DNA of 64,000 bases from Ypsolopha sequella (lineage: Eukaryota > Arthropoda > Insecta > Lepidoptera > Ypsolophidae): positions 524,501 to 588,500 of the forward strand of contig CAKOHE010000089.1 in NCBI GenBank assembly GCA_934047225.1, written 5' to 3'. Shown piece by piece: positions 47,593 through 59,278 of this stretch; within the stretch, counting starts at the first letter, position 1; the number at the start of each line of letters is the position of its first letter. The position numbers were made by a program, and so were the translations under genes. The notes under the pieces were generated by a model. That model saw only the letters and a list, made by a program, of their open reading frames with translations. It did not search any database and was not told the DNA's origin.

Positions 47593-48101
47593 CAGGGTGT
47601 TTGGGATATCGATATAAATATTTTCAGGAATAATAAAGGAAGTGATTTTGAACAGTTCTGATTTTCAAATATTCAAAGTTTTGTAGTTTTCGAAATATAG
47701 AGATTTTTCAGTTTTGTCTAGTTAAAATTAGTATAAAACACTATTTATGGCTAAAATATAACGTTTTATTCTGAATTATTTCTTAATACACTTTTATTAT
47801 ACAAAATTACGAGATATGTGTGTTTATAAAGAAGTGAAAATGAACATAAAGTTAAATACAGTACAAATAAACGGATTTTTTAAGTTCATTTTAGTAAAAG
47901 CTTCAATTATTATTTTTAGCCATAAATCGTGTTTTATTATTTTTTAATGGCTGTCAACTAATTTTAAGTAGACAAAACAAAAAAATGTCTGTAACTCGAT
48001 AACTACAAGACTTTGCATAATAGTAAATTCAGTCACAAAGTATCAAAATCACTTCCTTTATTATCCCTCAAAATATTTACATCGACGTCCCAAACAACCT
48101 G
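47593..48101. mobile_element. Foldback MITE, 509 bp, TA-flanked
   Basis: CAGGGTGTTTGGGATATCG at 47593 is inverted at the right end (ccc aaacaacctg, 48101). The similarity of the arms continues for about 200 bp (aataataaaggaagtgattttga; ttttgtagtt; atttatggctaaaa), leaving a short spacer. TA lies on both sides. No coding. Confidence 0.8.
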
Positions 48102-48103
48102 TA

Positions 48104-50219
48104 TTATAATAAATGATATATTATGGTGATGAGTATTGGTTAGCAGAAAACTTGTTTGTGTGGGCTGTACGTTCTCGTTAATCTGTTTTTAAATCAAACT
48201 TGGTAAAAATTTCATAGTTCAATGAACTTAAATTAAAATAATATTATAATTGTGAACTTTATTTTCAAAAGTTGAAATACCACGTAAACAATTGTCTGAC
48301 ATCAAAACATGAAATTATACTATCAGTTACTATTTATTCTAGTCCGTAAAAGGATCTGCCCGCGCACAATAAAAAGACAAACAGCTTTAAATGATAAAAG
48401 AAATAAATTCATCATAGGATCCAGATAGGGGTTAATAATACATGAATAATGGTTGAACAAATTCAAATAAATGAGAAATAAGATTGTTATAAAAACAAAT
48501 CAAACACGTAAGTATATAACAAATTCTCTAAGTTAAATATTGGAATTCGGTTCAGCTAACGTATTGAGAAGAACAACAAGAAACTCAAGGTTGACAGGGT
48601 TATACAGCGTGGAAAATAAAAGCAGTCGGTGGAGAGAACGTATTGAACCAGAATGATAAAATAATCAGCCTGTAGTTTTATGACATTATTATTTTAAGAA
48701 AAAAAGTCTCTAAGAAACATTGTGTCTCCAATTTAAGAAAGATCATGAAATCCACAAAAGCGAGTAAAAGTACAGTAACCATTGAAGATAGTAAAATTCC
48801 ATTGAAGATAAAAACGTTAAATTATTGTACGACTTAATAATTAATTTACTGGATCTATACTAACTTTTTAATTGTTTTTAAATCTATGACTGCTGTTGTA
48901 TTTAAATAAATTCTCGTTTGAGTAATAATTTATTTAATAATCTATTGAATGAAAAAACTATTAATTCATTTGATTTTATAATAAACCATGTTATTTAAAG
49001 ACATTTCTTTCTGATCATTGATCCTCTTAATTTTTGACATTGATCTAAATTTTAGATTCTAAAATATGACATTATATTCGCGTTTTGTTTCAATTTCCAG
49101 ATGATATGAGCTACTTTAATAAAAATATTTGAATGCAGTTTTACCAAACTCAAAGATTAAAGGTAAGTTTCCTTAATCTAAAATCAGCTATCATTAATAT
49201 TCAATGTACATTCCCTCCACTGACCGCTTTTCATTTCCATCCTGTATATTTGGATTCATCTACCAAAATATCTCTTACATCCTCAATTTATGAAAATCTG
49301 ACTAGCCTTATGAGATTAAAAACAGAAAAAAAGTTTAATAAAAGACCAAAATAGCTAGAATTTAATTGTACCAAGGCAAATAAAGGTAAAATTCGTTTTT
49401 CTTTTTTAATTTTGGCTGTTTAATTTTATCACTTGAGTACTCTTGATTCGCGTTTCAACATTTGCCCTTTTCATTAGGGATATTTTTATAAGAATTCTGA
49501 AAGGAATTTTCATAGCCTCTAAAACGCAAATGAAATTATTTTGGAGGATAATTCTAAGTATAGAGCGAAACTTCACCGTATACCATAGCAGCCAGAACCA
49601 CATTTTTTTTAAATACAGAGTGTAAAAAGACTGCGACTTTTAAATACTTTAATAAATATATAATATGCCTCAATTAGCTTTTTATTTAGAATTACACAAT
49701 ATAACTTTAAATATATACAATAAATAAAAGAAAATTCAAGACTTAAAATATATATATGGCCCTTAGTGGGCCTTCATCAGTCAAGTACTTAAATAAAACC
49801 ACAGAATCTAATGATCATACTGAACAACACTCTGAAGAAAAATACACGCGCAAAACACCAGAGAAGAAGATATACTCAACTGTAACCTAAAGACTTTATC
49901 ACGCAGGAGGAAGGTCTTTTTTAGAACGCTGCGCGTAAACAACTATTTCACGGATGACGACGCTGTCTAAAAAAACGCCCGTATCTCGTTGCGTTAGGGT
50001 TCACCCATTTTGGTTTAGAACTCAAATATTACCTAAACCAAACTTTGCGCGGGTATGTTTCTTGGGAAAAATGGTTCACTATAATCGATAAAACATGTAG
50101 TTTCATTTAAAAGCAGCAGTTTGTTTACACCCGGTGTTATTCTTCGCGTTGGATGTGGTCTACGGTACTGTAGCTCGTACAACCCAGCCTGCTCTGGAGG
50201 TTAAAAGTCGTCAAATCGA
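48104..50219. other. No gene recognised
   Basis: AT-rich intronic-looking sequence. A ggcccttagtgggcc near-palindrome occurs at 49758. Small frames at 49133 and 49406 have no recognisable content. Confidence 0.45.
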
Positions 50220-50340
50220 ATCGAGACCTGAAGGATGGGCGAGGATGACGCAGGACCGCCAAGAGTGGCGAAATATTGGAGAAGCCTCTGTCCAGCAATG
50301 GACGAATACAGACTGATGGATGGATGGATGGATATTATTC
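50220..50340 (+). repeat. RTE-type LINE 3' tail with (gatg)n
   Basis: gccaagagtggcgaaatatt, gcctctgtccagcaatggac and gactgatggatggatggatg; same family as 25560-25770. Confidence 0.7.
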
Positions 50341-50663
50341 TTGCTCTTTCACGCTTTACAACTTTGCCTTGGCAGGAGAGGTACAGACAGTACCCAGCCT
50401 CAGAAACAAATCCTATTTACAGAGATTCCACTCTCTAATAATCGAGAATCTTTACACCTAAATTCTTACTTAACGTGACATTAATATTCAACTATATATC
50501 ATTTTGGAAATTTAAAGAACAACATTTTGTTTTAGTTTTTTTTTGGATTTAAATTTTTCGACGAAACCCTGGAAGGAAACTATAGTGGTTCATTGAAAAA
50601 AAAAAACTTTAAACTTGGAGCTTTAAAAAGGGCGCCAAGAATTTAACTGTAATAGTATTAAAA

Positions 50664-50917
50664 CAGTGGTTCCTAACCTTTTAAATATTACCCCTGTCAC
50701 CTATTAGGAAAACTGATCTTACCCCGACATAAAAATTAATGTCATTAAAACAAACACTTCAAACAACTACAAATATCTTTATTAATAACAAGTTGCGCAA
50801 CAGTCTTTCAATTTTAACGTACTTTTATTTAGATCAAGTTAGGATTATTGTTACCCCCGTAGAATAGTGGATTTACCCCCGCGGGGGTAATTACCCCAGG
50901 TTCGCAACCCAGGTCTT
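50664..50917. mobile_element. Decayed hAT-like MITE
   Basis: Left end cagtggttcctaaccttttaaatattaccc; right end ggggtaattaccccaggttc plus gcaacccagg, an imperfect inverse. CAGTGGTT starts are typical of hAT MITEs. No target duplication found. Confidence 0.45.
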
Positions 50918-51208
50918 AGACCATATGACACGGGACTAGGCAAGTGCAAGCATTCCCCTCTGCCGAAGCACATGAACAATTTGTTCATGTATGTTTGTTA
51001 TGTACTCGTTTTGTGTATGTGTTGCAGCTTTTTATATAGTGTGACACGTACATGTTTCTGCTCTAAGGTAATGTTGTATCGGAACAGGTTATATTTTATA
51101 TTTATAAAGGGCTTATTTCAGAAATAATACATATTGTTCTGATGGTCTTACTCTTGGTCGCCATTGCGCCAATGTCTGTATCAATGGGAACTCGGATGAA
51201 GAAGTTTG

Positions 51209-51362
51209 CTCAAAGCTAAAGGAATATTGATTATATTGTAATAAATCTCAAAGCTAAAGGAATATTGATTATATTGTAATAAATCTCAAAGCTAAAGGAA
51301 TATTGATTATATTGTAATAAATCTCAAAGCTAAAGGAATATTGATTATATTGTAATAAATCC
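51209..51362 (+). repeat. 38-bp tandem repeat, four copies
   Basis: ctcaaagctaaaggaatatt plus gattatattgtaataaat repeats at 51209, 51247, 51285 and 51323 without differences. Confidence 0.95.
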
Positions 51363-51374
51363 AATATCCTAAGA

Positions 51375-51690
51375 AGCGGCGGTAGCTCAGGGATAGAACG
51401 CTGGCCACTTAATCTTAAGATCTAGGTTCAATTCCCGGTCGGGCATGCACCCATGAACGAGTTTTTCGGAATTTATTTGCATGGTATTTAATACCACTTG
51501 CTGTACGGTACAGGAAAACATCGTGGGGAAACCTGCATGCCCTTAACAGTGTGTATTTGTGCCCGAAGAACGGCGGTAGGGCTTACCACCCATCATGTTG
51601 GGGCATAATACTCGTCGGAGAAACGCGGGTGTACTTCACATTCACTTGCATTTCATAGCTCACACGAGGTACACCTCTGACACCCCCTCT
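51375..51690 (+). repeat. tRNA-Lys-like SINE
   Basis: Head gcggcggtagctcagggat (A box), acttaatct anticodon-loop-like segment with CTT, and ggttcaattcccggtc (B box), followed by a non-tRNA body (tacaggaaaacatcgtgggg; ggtagggcttaccaccca). The head has too many mismatches and no discrete 3' end, so it is not a functional tRNA gene. Confidence 0.75.
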
Positions 51691-51823
51691 GGATTCATGT
51701 CGTGATCATGTATTTATAACTATCCAGATATACGGCAGGAAGTTACACGTCTCAGCTGTTCGGATGATGAACAAAGATTTTTGGGCACGAGAGAAGAAAA
51801 CGTTTGATGGAGACGTCACTTAC

Positions 51824-51973
51824 TTTTATTATTCACTCCCTGAGGCTGCGGGCAAGTTAGAGGCTCATACGCCGTCCTGCCGTATTGAGCGTCATAGATC
51901 GCAACTCTAGAGTGGGGATTGCATTTCAGCTTAATGACGTCATCCTCGCACACCGTTTGAATGCGGAATTCAT
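51824..51973 (-). CDS. eva-1: EVA-1-like gene, first half of SUEL lectin domain
   Basis: Minus-strand exon of 150 bp with a tttatttttgcag acceptor and a gtaagt donor. It encodes EFRIQTVCEDDVIKLKC, then NPHSRVAIYDAQYGRTAYEP and CPQPQGVNNK. The C-E-x-D...L-x-C and A-x-YGR motifs start a galactose-binding lectin domain. Enters and leaves in phase 1; the trailing A plus the CA of the next exon makes the Thr before CMTDN. Upstream exons (signal peptide) were not found between here and 54370, so the 5' end is outside or hidden. Confidence 0.8.
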
Positions 51974-52458
51974 CTGCAAAAATAAATAAATCATAACAAA
52001 GTCTGCACACTGCAAGTCGCATTGACGTAACTATATAAATAAATATGTTTTAGGTTTGTACAACATCTATTTTGGTGATGATCTCTCGTACAAAATAAGG
52101 AATGAAAATATCAATGTAAAGATATGATACATGTTCAGTATGTACATACATCTATTGATAATTCTATAATATGCATACGTATACGTACAATGCTTTGTCT
52201 TCTGTTGAAGAAGATTACAAATAACCAATACAAAATTGACAAAAACTAAGCGAACTCCACACCCAATTTATGTGATAAAAATAATTTCTGTATTAATAGG
52301 ATACAGAAATATATTTTCCACCTCACTAGCTCCAAAATCACGCTTTTGTTACTTAAAACCAGTGAGCAAAGCTCAATTTTGCTCACTCAATGAAAAAAAG
52401 TCTTTTTAATTTAGAACGCCGAGAATTGGCATTTCTAATTTCTTTTTTTTATTCCTTA

Positions 52459-52520
52459 TTAGCTTTTGCCCGCGGCTTCGTCCGCGTAGAATTAGTTTTT
52501 TTGGACATATTCCTATCAAA
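52459..52520 (+). repeat. Dispersed repeat head (gcttttgcccgcggcttcg)
   Basis: Same start as 25034 and 7819. Confidence 0.6.
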
Positions 52521-52958
52521 TTGGTCAATATTTTTGGAACAAATAACTTTACAGTACATTTTGACAGTTACATTTGTACAGTAGGGAATTTAGCAAAAAA
52601 CTTAAGAAAATAAAAGCACTAAACTGAGCGTAGTTCTTACTGCTGTTCGTCGTCGTCGTCGCGCTGTTCATTTATTACGTAAGATATTTAAGGGGGAGGG
52701 TGGGACTCACACCAAATGTGACTTTACACATGAACAACCACCTTTTCTTTTTGAACAAAACCAAAACATACACATGACGAGGAATTTTCTGTATATCAGA
52801 AATCATGTTGTGAACAACAAAAAAAACATAAAAATTTCATAATTTTTTTATTTAAGCGAGCTAAGACAAAAAAGACCATAGTTTTTCTATTAATATACCT
52901 TATAGGTACTTCTTAAGATTAAATGTCAGTCGTTTAGGGCAAATTGCATAGCTTAAAT

Positions 52959-53270
52959 TGTTTTTCTTGTGTAGCAGTTAAAATATAAAAAACATTTTTG
53001 TGTGTGGCAATTGACGCCAATAATTTAGTATTAGTGAAGTTTATAAAGCATGAATTTGACATTTAATGCACAATTAGTCATGATCATGTCCAAACAAAGT
53101 TAAAACAGCATTTTAAGTTGGTTTTGGCAAGATCATGACTAATTATGTATACAATTTCAAACTCTTGCTTTATAAACCTTACTAGTAGGTACTGAACTAT
53201 TGGCGTCAACTGCCATGTACGAAAATATTTTAAACTTTTAACTTCTAAACAAGAAAAACAAATTAACATT
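52959..53270. mobile_element. Foldback MITE, about 310 bp
   Basis: The left arm (attgtttttcttgtgtagca ... attgacgccaataatt ... gtttataaagca ... aattagtcatgatcatg) is mirrored on the right (catgactaattat ... tgctttataaacc ... attggcgtcaactgcc ... aacaagaaaaacaaatt). Arms are about 130 bp, about 80 percent alike. Confidence 0.75.
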
Positions 53271-53567
53271 ATATTATTGTACTAATTTTGCATTTCAAAT
53301 GCAGAAAGAAAAGTAAATCTGGATGTGAGGACCTCTGAACCGGGACCTCTCGCTAATGTTAATTTATATCTCCTTGCAATGGATAAATCGCCAAGTGTTC
53401 AAACATAGAAATTTATATCTGTCATAGTAAGAAAAACAAAGTTAACTTATGCACTTTGCGCTAAGCGACTAACGTTTAACCTTAAGGTAGCATAATTTGG
53501 TAAGTGTTTGTCACATTTTACAGTGAGTAGATACTTGACACTCATTACTATCAGCACAGAATATACA

Positions 53568-53820
53568 ACGTGTAACAGAAAGGTGTAACCATATTTAAAG
53601 AGCTTATTCAGTCAATGGTATAGAACAACTTTTACTATGGAGCCAACACTGAAATCTCAAAAAAAAAATCTGCCCTTCCATACATTTCGGCCGAGCGGCA
53701 TTGCATTTTTTATGAAACAGTAAAATATTCGAGATACAGGTTTTGTTCCACAGTAACAGTTGTTCTATATCATTGACTGAATAAGCTTTTCTAATATGGT
53801 TACACCTTTCTGTTACACGT
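53568..53820. mobile_element. Hairpin MITE, 253 bp
   Basis: acgtgtaacagaaaggtgta at 53568 and its inverse ending at 53820, with arms matching over about 62 bp (cttattcagtcaatg; agaacaac). No coding. The target duplication is unclear. Confidence 0.75.
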
Positions 53821-53999
53821 TTTATACTGTGCTATCAGACTATCATATCATTAGTGGTATTTTAAAAAGTTATCAATTAGCAAAGATAAATATATTATGA
53901 GTATCCATGACAAAGTAATTTAATATATTAATGGACACAATTAATTTCACCCTACTTCTTTAATAAACATCAACCCTTTAAATAGAAGTTCAATTTTTA

Positions 54000-54130
54000 G
54001 GGTCCCGTACTGCATAATGGAAAAACGGAATCTTCATAGGATCACTCGACTTTGTGGTCCAATAGTCTGTCTGTCAGTTTGTCGAGGCTTTTTTCCTCAA
54101 GAACAGCTTAAGGCGCTACGGAAAAAAAAA
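54000..54130 (+). repeat. Dispersed repeat fragment, agggtcccgta family
   Basis: agggtcccgtactgcataat followed by gtctgtctgtcagtttgtcg. Confidence 0.55.
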
Positions 54131-54374
54131 TACACTTTTAGAACTTGCATATCTACTTCAATAAAGGAGGCAATATTTTGATAAAATAGAATATTATTTT
54201 TGGAATTTTTCTCAAGGGATCTGTTAAACAGAAACGCGATTGGAGAAATTCGGCTCAGTAAAAATATTTATTGAAATGAGGTCCTTTTCGACACCATTTT
54301 TCTTGGTTTGACAATTTGGAATGACATTATGGATTATAGTTATACTTTATTAGATGGGTTTTAACAGTACCTAG

Positions 54375-54549
54375 TGTGGCGTGCTGGTCATTTAATTATT
54401 AAAACCACATTAAATTTGATGTAGCGGACTGTATTTAAAGGTAAAATTAGGTAAGCGTTACAAGACGACGTGGATTTAGAACAACGGTTAGTGTACAACT
54501 AAATAATATGTAGGTAGCTTTATAGTATATGTGCGATTAGCCTCGTACA
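54375..54549 (-). repeat. 3' LTR of BEL/Pao element (175 bp)
   Basis: Identical base for base to 60358-60532. On the minus strand it starts TGTACGAGGC and ends GCCACA. The adjoining internal sequence (minus-strand ccggccccagtta) is not purine-rich, so no clear polypurine tract is visible. Confidence 0.9.
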
Positions 54550-55332
54550 TAACTGGGGCCGGCGGCAAAGATGTGAAATGACAGTGAAACATATTTAAAA
54601 AAAAAAAAACAAAAACTAAAATTATGTCGATAACTAGCTTGAACATCATTTCAGAAAAGCCATGCTGACATTTACTATATAGTATATGCATCTTAAGTAT
54701 TTATTATATAATTACAGTGACTGTTTCTGTTATACCAAAAAATCAACTGAAAAAGAAAACTTTGTTTTAATTTCACTTGCCCCAGTGAGACTATAAAGTT
54801 ATATAATCTTTAATATACAATTTCAAAAGACATAAATGATTATGTTACTTAAAGTAAAAAGTAATGTTTAAATTATGTATGTACTTCATAACAATGTCTG
54901 GCGTTGAACTATAGTTTAACTTTATGTGTAACAAAAAGCAAAAAGTCATTCACCAGACAGAGATAAGCTCAAACTTATCCAAACCAGTCTTGAAATCATT
55001 ATACAAGTATAAAGAAAAATACTGGATAGACATCAGTTATTAAATATAGAGGAACTTATAGATAGTAGCTTATTTACCATACCCTTAATTTAAAAACTAT
55101 ATTAATTATTTCTTACACTTACATTATCATGTGCGGTGAAACAGGTATATTTTGTTTAAACTAAAAAAAGAAAAACTTATTCTAACAAGACTTAGGAGCC
55201 AATTGAAAGATAGCTCACTAAGAAAAAACCTCATACAATATATGTATGCACGGTAACACATACAAACAAATCCCTAAGACGAATCCAGCAGCTCACTGAC
55301 GAGAAGCACACAGCAGATCTAAAAGGTATTTA

Positions 55333-55535
55333 TTATTCTAAGGGTAAGACACATTCTTTTGTGACACTTGTGCGTATTACTGTGCCTTTACTAGTTTTAA
55401 CAGTTAAAGCTCTAACTTTGCCATCTGAGCCCGGGAATACATCTATTATACGAGCTGTTAACCAGTGCAGTGGTTTAACGTGCTCATCTTTCAATAGTAC
55501 TAATAAGCCTACTTTTATTAATATTTGAGTATTGA
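55333..55535 (-). pseudogene. BEL/Pao pol C-terminal domain (DUF5641-like)
   Basis: Reads VGLLVLLKDEHVKPLHWL, then ARIIDVFPGSDGKVRALTVK, ending CVLPLE. This is the domain that follows integrase in BEL/Pao Pol. It is in a different frame from gag-pol and overlaps its 3' end, because an internal deletion with its junction at about 55515-55530 joined it to the end of the RNase H region. The integrase zinc finger and catalytic core are missing from the element. Confidence 0.8.
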
Positions 55536-58500
55536 GAAAACAAATTACAACTTTTGCATTCCTTTTCAACACATTTTTTCTGTGAAGCAGCATTACAAAC
55601 ATTTGTCTGTATTAAACTTTCATTACGAAGTTTTTCTGGAAATTCATTGGGAAGATCTACATTTTTATTACAGTGAATGTACTTCACTGCCTTTAAAAAC
55701 TGTGGTCCATGCCACCATAGATCATTGTTTTGTAGCAAATGAGGTTCTACGCCTCTAGAAAGGCAATCAGCGGGATTTTCCGCGGTATTTACATAAAGCC
55801 AAGAAAAATCTTGAGTTAAATCACGAATAATTTTAACTCTATTTGCTACATAAACAGTGAGCTTCACGGGCTCTGTATTAAGCCAAGCTAACACAATTTT
55901 TGAGTCAACATATAAATATACCTTTGTATTAAATTTTGATTTTATAGTATCATGAACTTTCTTTGACAATTTTGCTAACAATAATGCACTATTTAGCTCT
56001 AATCTTGGCGTGGTTAATGGCTTTATAGGATTAATCCTAGATTTTGAGCACAATAAATTAACCTCAACCTTTCCATCCTCAGAAATTGTTCTTAGATACA
56101 GGCAACAGCAATAGCATTTATTTGAAGCATCAGAAAAGCCAATTATTTCAATTAACTTTACCTTGTGTGTATTTAAATTTCTTGGCACTACAATATTTGA
56201 CATTCTCATAATATTCTTAGCAAAATCTCTGAATTGCTTATTAATGTGTGCTGGTAGCGTTGAATCCCAAGACATTTTGAGCAACCAAGTTTGTTGCATT
56301 AGTATCTTTGCTAACACAATTACTGGACCAACGAGACCTAAAGGGTCAAAAATTTTGCTCAAAAAGCTTAAAAGCTGTCTTTTAGTGTAAACATCTAACA
56401 ACTCTTGCTGAGGACAAGTAATACTAAAAACATCAATTTTTACATTGTATTTTATGCCTAAAGTTTTTACAAAGGTATTATCATCTTTGCATAAATCAAT
56501 TTCACTTAAATTTTGCTCACACTTTGGTATCCCTTCTAGCACCTGATCATTATTTGCACACCATTTGTGTAACTCAAAGCTGCCTTGTTTTAAAAGCTCA
56601 CATAACTGTTCTTTTATTTTGCATAATTCAGTAATGCTGTTACTACCAGCATTTATATCATCTACATATGTATTATTTAGAATTATGTCAGATCCTAATG
56701 GATATTGATCTTTGAATTGATGTGCTAACTGATTTAAACATCTTGTTGCCAGAAAAGTTGAGCTTTTTAAACCATATGTTACTGTTTGTAACTGAATACA
56801 TTTAATTTTTTCTTGTGGTGTGTCCCTCCACAAAATATTTTGCAATGAGCAATGTGTTTCATTCAAATTTATATTTCTGAACATTTTCTTGATATCAGTA
56901 ATAAAGACAAACTTATAGAGTCTGAATAATAACAGTATATTGAATAATTCGTTTTGCACACAAGGTCCATTCAACATAAGGTCATTTACTGATACTTGAG
57001 ATTTCTGTTGTGATGAGATATTTTGAGATTTAGTAACCATACTACCGTCAAAAACTACACGAAGTCTTGTAGTTTTACTACTCTCATTGATAACAGCGTG
57101 ATGTGGCAAAAAATAAACTGGACTGTTATCTAAATCATAATTTTCAATATCATAAAATCTTGCATGTCCTAAGCCGACATATTCATGTATGAACCTTTTG
57201 TATGGTTCCACTAGAACAGGAGTTCTAAAAAATCGTTTTTCTAGATTATAAAATCTCAAAAGCGCTTGAGATAACGAATCTCCTAATCTGATCTGCTCAA
57301 AATCCTGTTTTAACGGCAAAGAAACGGTGAATTTATTATCTTTAAGTACAAAAGAATCAGAGAACATCTGCTCGGCAAGCTCATGCTCAGACGTGGCCTC
57401 TGTGAAAACTTCTGGAACCCGTTCACATTCCCAAAGCTGTTGTAAAGAGCTCTGTATGGAATCTAAACTCTCAACATTACAGGACCTGTCTAAAATAGGT
57501 AACTCTGAATCCTCAGCTTGAACATTACTGCAAAAATTACTAACTGGGTACTTTGAGAAATTAGTAGCCTGTGGTACCTTTCCAGCAACAACAAATCCGA
57601 AACGTGTGTTGTGTAAACATAGGCTTCCAGGTAAAACAGGAAACTGCTCTCGTAATAATATCTCAAAGAAAACATCACAACCTAAAAGAATACTGATTTT
57701 TTCAGTATTGTAAAAATCACTATCTGCTAACTGCACATAAGGCGGTATAACAAGATTTTCCCTATTAATTTTAAATTGAGGCAAATCACATGTTATGTTT
57801 TCAACAACACAACATGATATTTGCTTTTTGAAATCGTTAGTAGTTGAATGGATCTCGAATTCTGCTTTTTGTGAGGACGTACTTGACCTATCACAAATAC
57901 CATTAATTACACTTTGCTCATTGAAAAGTTTACATTTGATTTTGTTTGCAACATCAGACAAACAAAATGACAGCTGACTCCCCGAGTCGCATAAAGCCTT
58001 TACATAGATAGGATTGCCATTTTTTCTATATAGCTTTACCTTTATAGAAGGTAATAAAACATTGTCATACTTGCACATAGACAAAGCAACTTGCTGCGCA
58101 GTAGCATTAGATTTTTTAACAATTTCATCTTCATGTAGCAATGTGTTGTGCCCTTCTTTACAGCTAGCACATTTAAAAACATAGTGACACCTGCCAGCGT
58201 GCACATTTAAGCAAAGCCTGCATAACTTTTTAGCCTGAGCGTGACTTATTCGTTCAGATGGCAAAGCTAGTTTAAATTTTTCGCATTGATAAAGTTTATG
58301 GAACCTGGAACTGCAGTAACTACAAGCTGGTTTCGCTGTGTGCTTCCCTCCAGCAGCTAGTAGACTCGTCCGGTAGGGCTTCTTTACTGAACCACCTGGC
58401 TGCGCCTGCTCGAGATCAGCAGTGTCAAGCCCGTCTGCACGTTGCTCTAAAAATTTTAGAAAAGTATCTAGTTTAGGTAAGGTGTCTCCTTTAATCTCCA

Positions 58501-59278
58501 TATTGAAGGCTCTGTATGTGTATTGATCTAACTTGCGCCTTAACACACACAACACAAATAAATCCCAGTGTTCTATAGGAACATCTAGGTTTTGTAACGC
58601 AGCGAGATGCTGCTTTGTAGCGTTTAAAATCTGTCTCAGATTGGAACTATCCGCTCTTTTAATAATTGGCAAATCCAAAATGCCAGAAACATGATGATAA
58701 ATCATTTTTAACTTATTGTCATAATTATCATCTAGTATTTTTAAAGCATTATCATAGTTTCCATCACAAAGGCTAAGGTGTTTTATCATGTCAGCAGGCT
58801 CACCTTCCAGGAAGGTCTTCAAGTAATAAAATTTATCAATTTTTGACAAACTATCGTCCGAGTGAATCATGCTTTTGAATAAATTTATAAAATTAGTGTA
58901 TTCACTTACTTGTCCACTAAATTTTTGAATTTCCATTTTTGGAAGTTGCCTGCAGGACGGCTTTTTGGCACTGCTACCTCCTAAATTACCTGAGTTACAC
59001 ATTTTATTGGTGTAGGATTCATACGTGGCCAGGCCAGTGAGATATTTTGTTTCTACACCAGCAAAATCCTCGGAATTTGTAGGATCTAAAACAGAAACGT
59101 CTATATTAGCTTCACAATATTCGTTGAAGGTTGAAGTCAACCTCTGTGCGTTCACCAGATATTGCTGGATGGACGCTGTTTCCTTATTTTCTTCGTCCAT
59201 CACAAAATTATAAAGCCTAGTGATAGTACCTTTCAATTGGCCCCTGTATGCGATTAAACGCTTTAAATCTTCGCCCAT
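55484..59278 (-). CDS. BEL/Pao Gag-Pol polyprotein (1,264 aa) lacking integrase
   Basis: Starts MGEDLKRLIAYRGQL at ATG 59278. Gag (DUF1759-like, about residues 110-260, KFSGQVSEYTNFINLF). Zinc-knuckle region about 315-375 (CSYCSSRFHKLYQC; CRLCLNVHAGRCHYVFKCASC). Aspartic protease near 430 with ALCDSGSQLSF. Reverse transcriptase about 700-920 with FITDIKKMFRNINL and catalytic YVDDINAG near 870. The A17/RNase H region continues with LSKIFDPLGLVGPV, PRLELNSALLLAKL and YVDSKIVLAWL. It ends NPADCLSRGVEPHLL ... INKSRLISTIER at a stop created by the deletion. Intact length in the family is about 1,700-1,900 residues. Gag forms particles and pol copies the RNA genome; this copy cannot integrate by itself. 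Confidence 0.9.
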   Translation of the reverse strand: MGEDLKRLIAYRGQLKGTITRLYNFVMDEENKETASIQQYLVNAQRLTSTFNEYCEANIDVSVLDPTNSEDFAGVETKYLTGLATYESYTNKMCNSGNLGGSSAKKPSCRQLPKMEIQKFSGQVSEYTNFINLFKSMIHSDDSLSKIDKFYYLKTFLEGEPADMIKHLSLCDGNYDNALKILDDNYDNKLKMIYHHVSGILDLPIIKRADSSNLRQILNATKQHLAALQNLDVPIEHWDLFVLCVLRRKLDQYTYRAFNMEIKGDTLPKLDTFLKFLEQRADGLDTADLEQAQPGGSVKKPYRTSLLAAGGKHTAKPACSYCSSRFHKLYQCEKFKLALPSERISHAQAKKLCRLCLNVHAGRCHYVFKCASCKEGHNTLLHEDEIVKKSNATAQQVALSMCKYDNVLLPSIKVKLYRKNGNPIYVKALCDSGSQLSFCLSDVANKIKCKLFNEQSVINGICDRSSTSSQKAEFEIHSTTNDFKKQISCCVVENITCDLPQFKINRENLVIPPYVQLADSDFYNTEKISILLGCDVFFEILLREQFPVLPGSLCLHNTRFGFVVAGKVPQATNFSKYPVSNFCSNVQAEDSELPILDRSCNVESLDSIQSSLQQLWECERVPEVFTEATSEHELAEQMFSDSFVLKDNKFTVSLPLKQDFEQIRLGDSLSQALLRFYNLEKRFFRTPVLVEPYKRFIHEYVGLGHARFYDIENYDLDNSPVYFLPHHAVINESSKTTRLRVVFDGSMVTKSQNISSQQKSQVSVNDLMLNGPCVQNELFNILLLFRLYKFVFITDIKKMFRNINLNETHCSLQNILWRDTPQEKIKCIQLQTVTYGLKSSTFLATRCLNQLAHQFKDQYPLGSDIILNNTYVDDINAGSNSITELCKIKEQLCELLKQGSFELHKWCANNDQVLEGIPKCEQNLSEIDLCKDDNTFVKTLGIKYNVKIDVFSITCPQQELLDVYTKRQLLSFLSKIFDPLGLVGPVIVLAKILMQQTWLLKMSWDSTLPAHINKQFRDFAKNIMRMSNIVVPRNLNTHKVKLIEIIGFSDASNKCYCCCLYLRTISEDGKVEVNLLCSKSRINPIKPLTTPRLELNSALLLAKLSKKVHDTIKSKFNTKVYLYVDSKIVLAWLNTEPVKLTVYVANRVKIIRDLTQDFSWLYVNTAENPADCLSRGVEPHLLQNNDLWWHGPQFLKAVKYIHCNKNVDLPNEFPEKLRNESLIQTNVCNAASQKKCVEKECKSCNLFSQYSNINKSRLISTIER

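Noticed and set aside
51375..51450. tRNA-Lys gene
   Set aside because: Imperfect stems and a SINE body directly attached; better explained as a tRNA-derived SINE.
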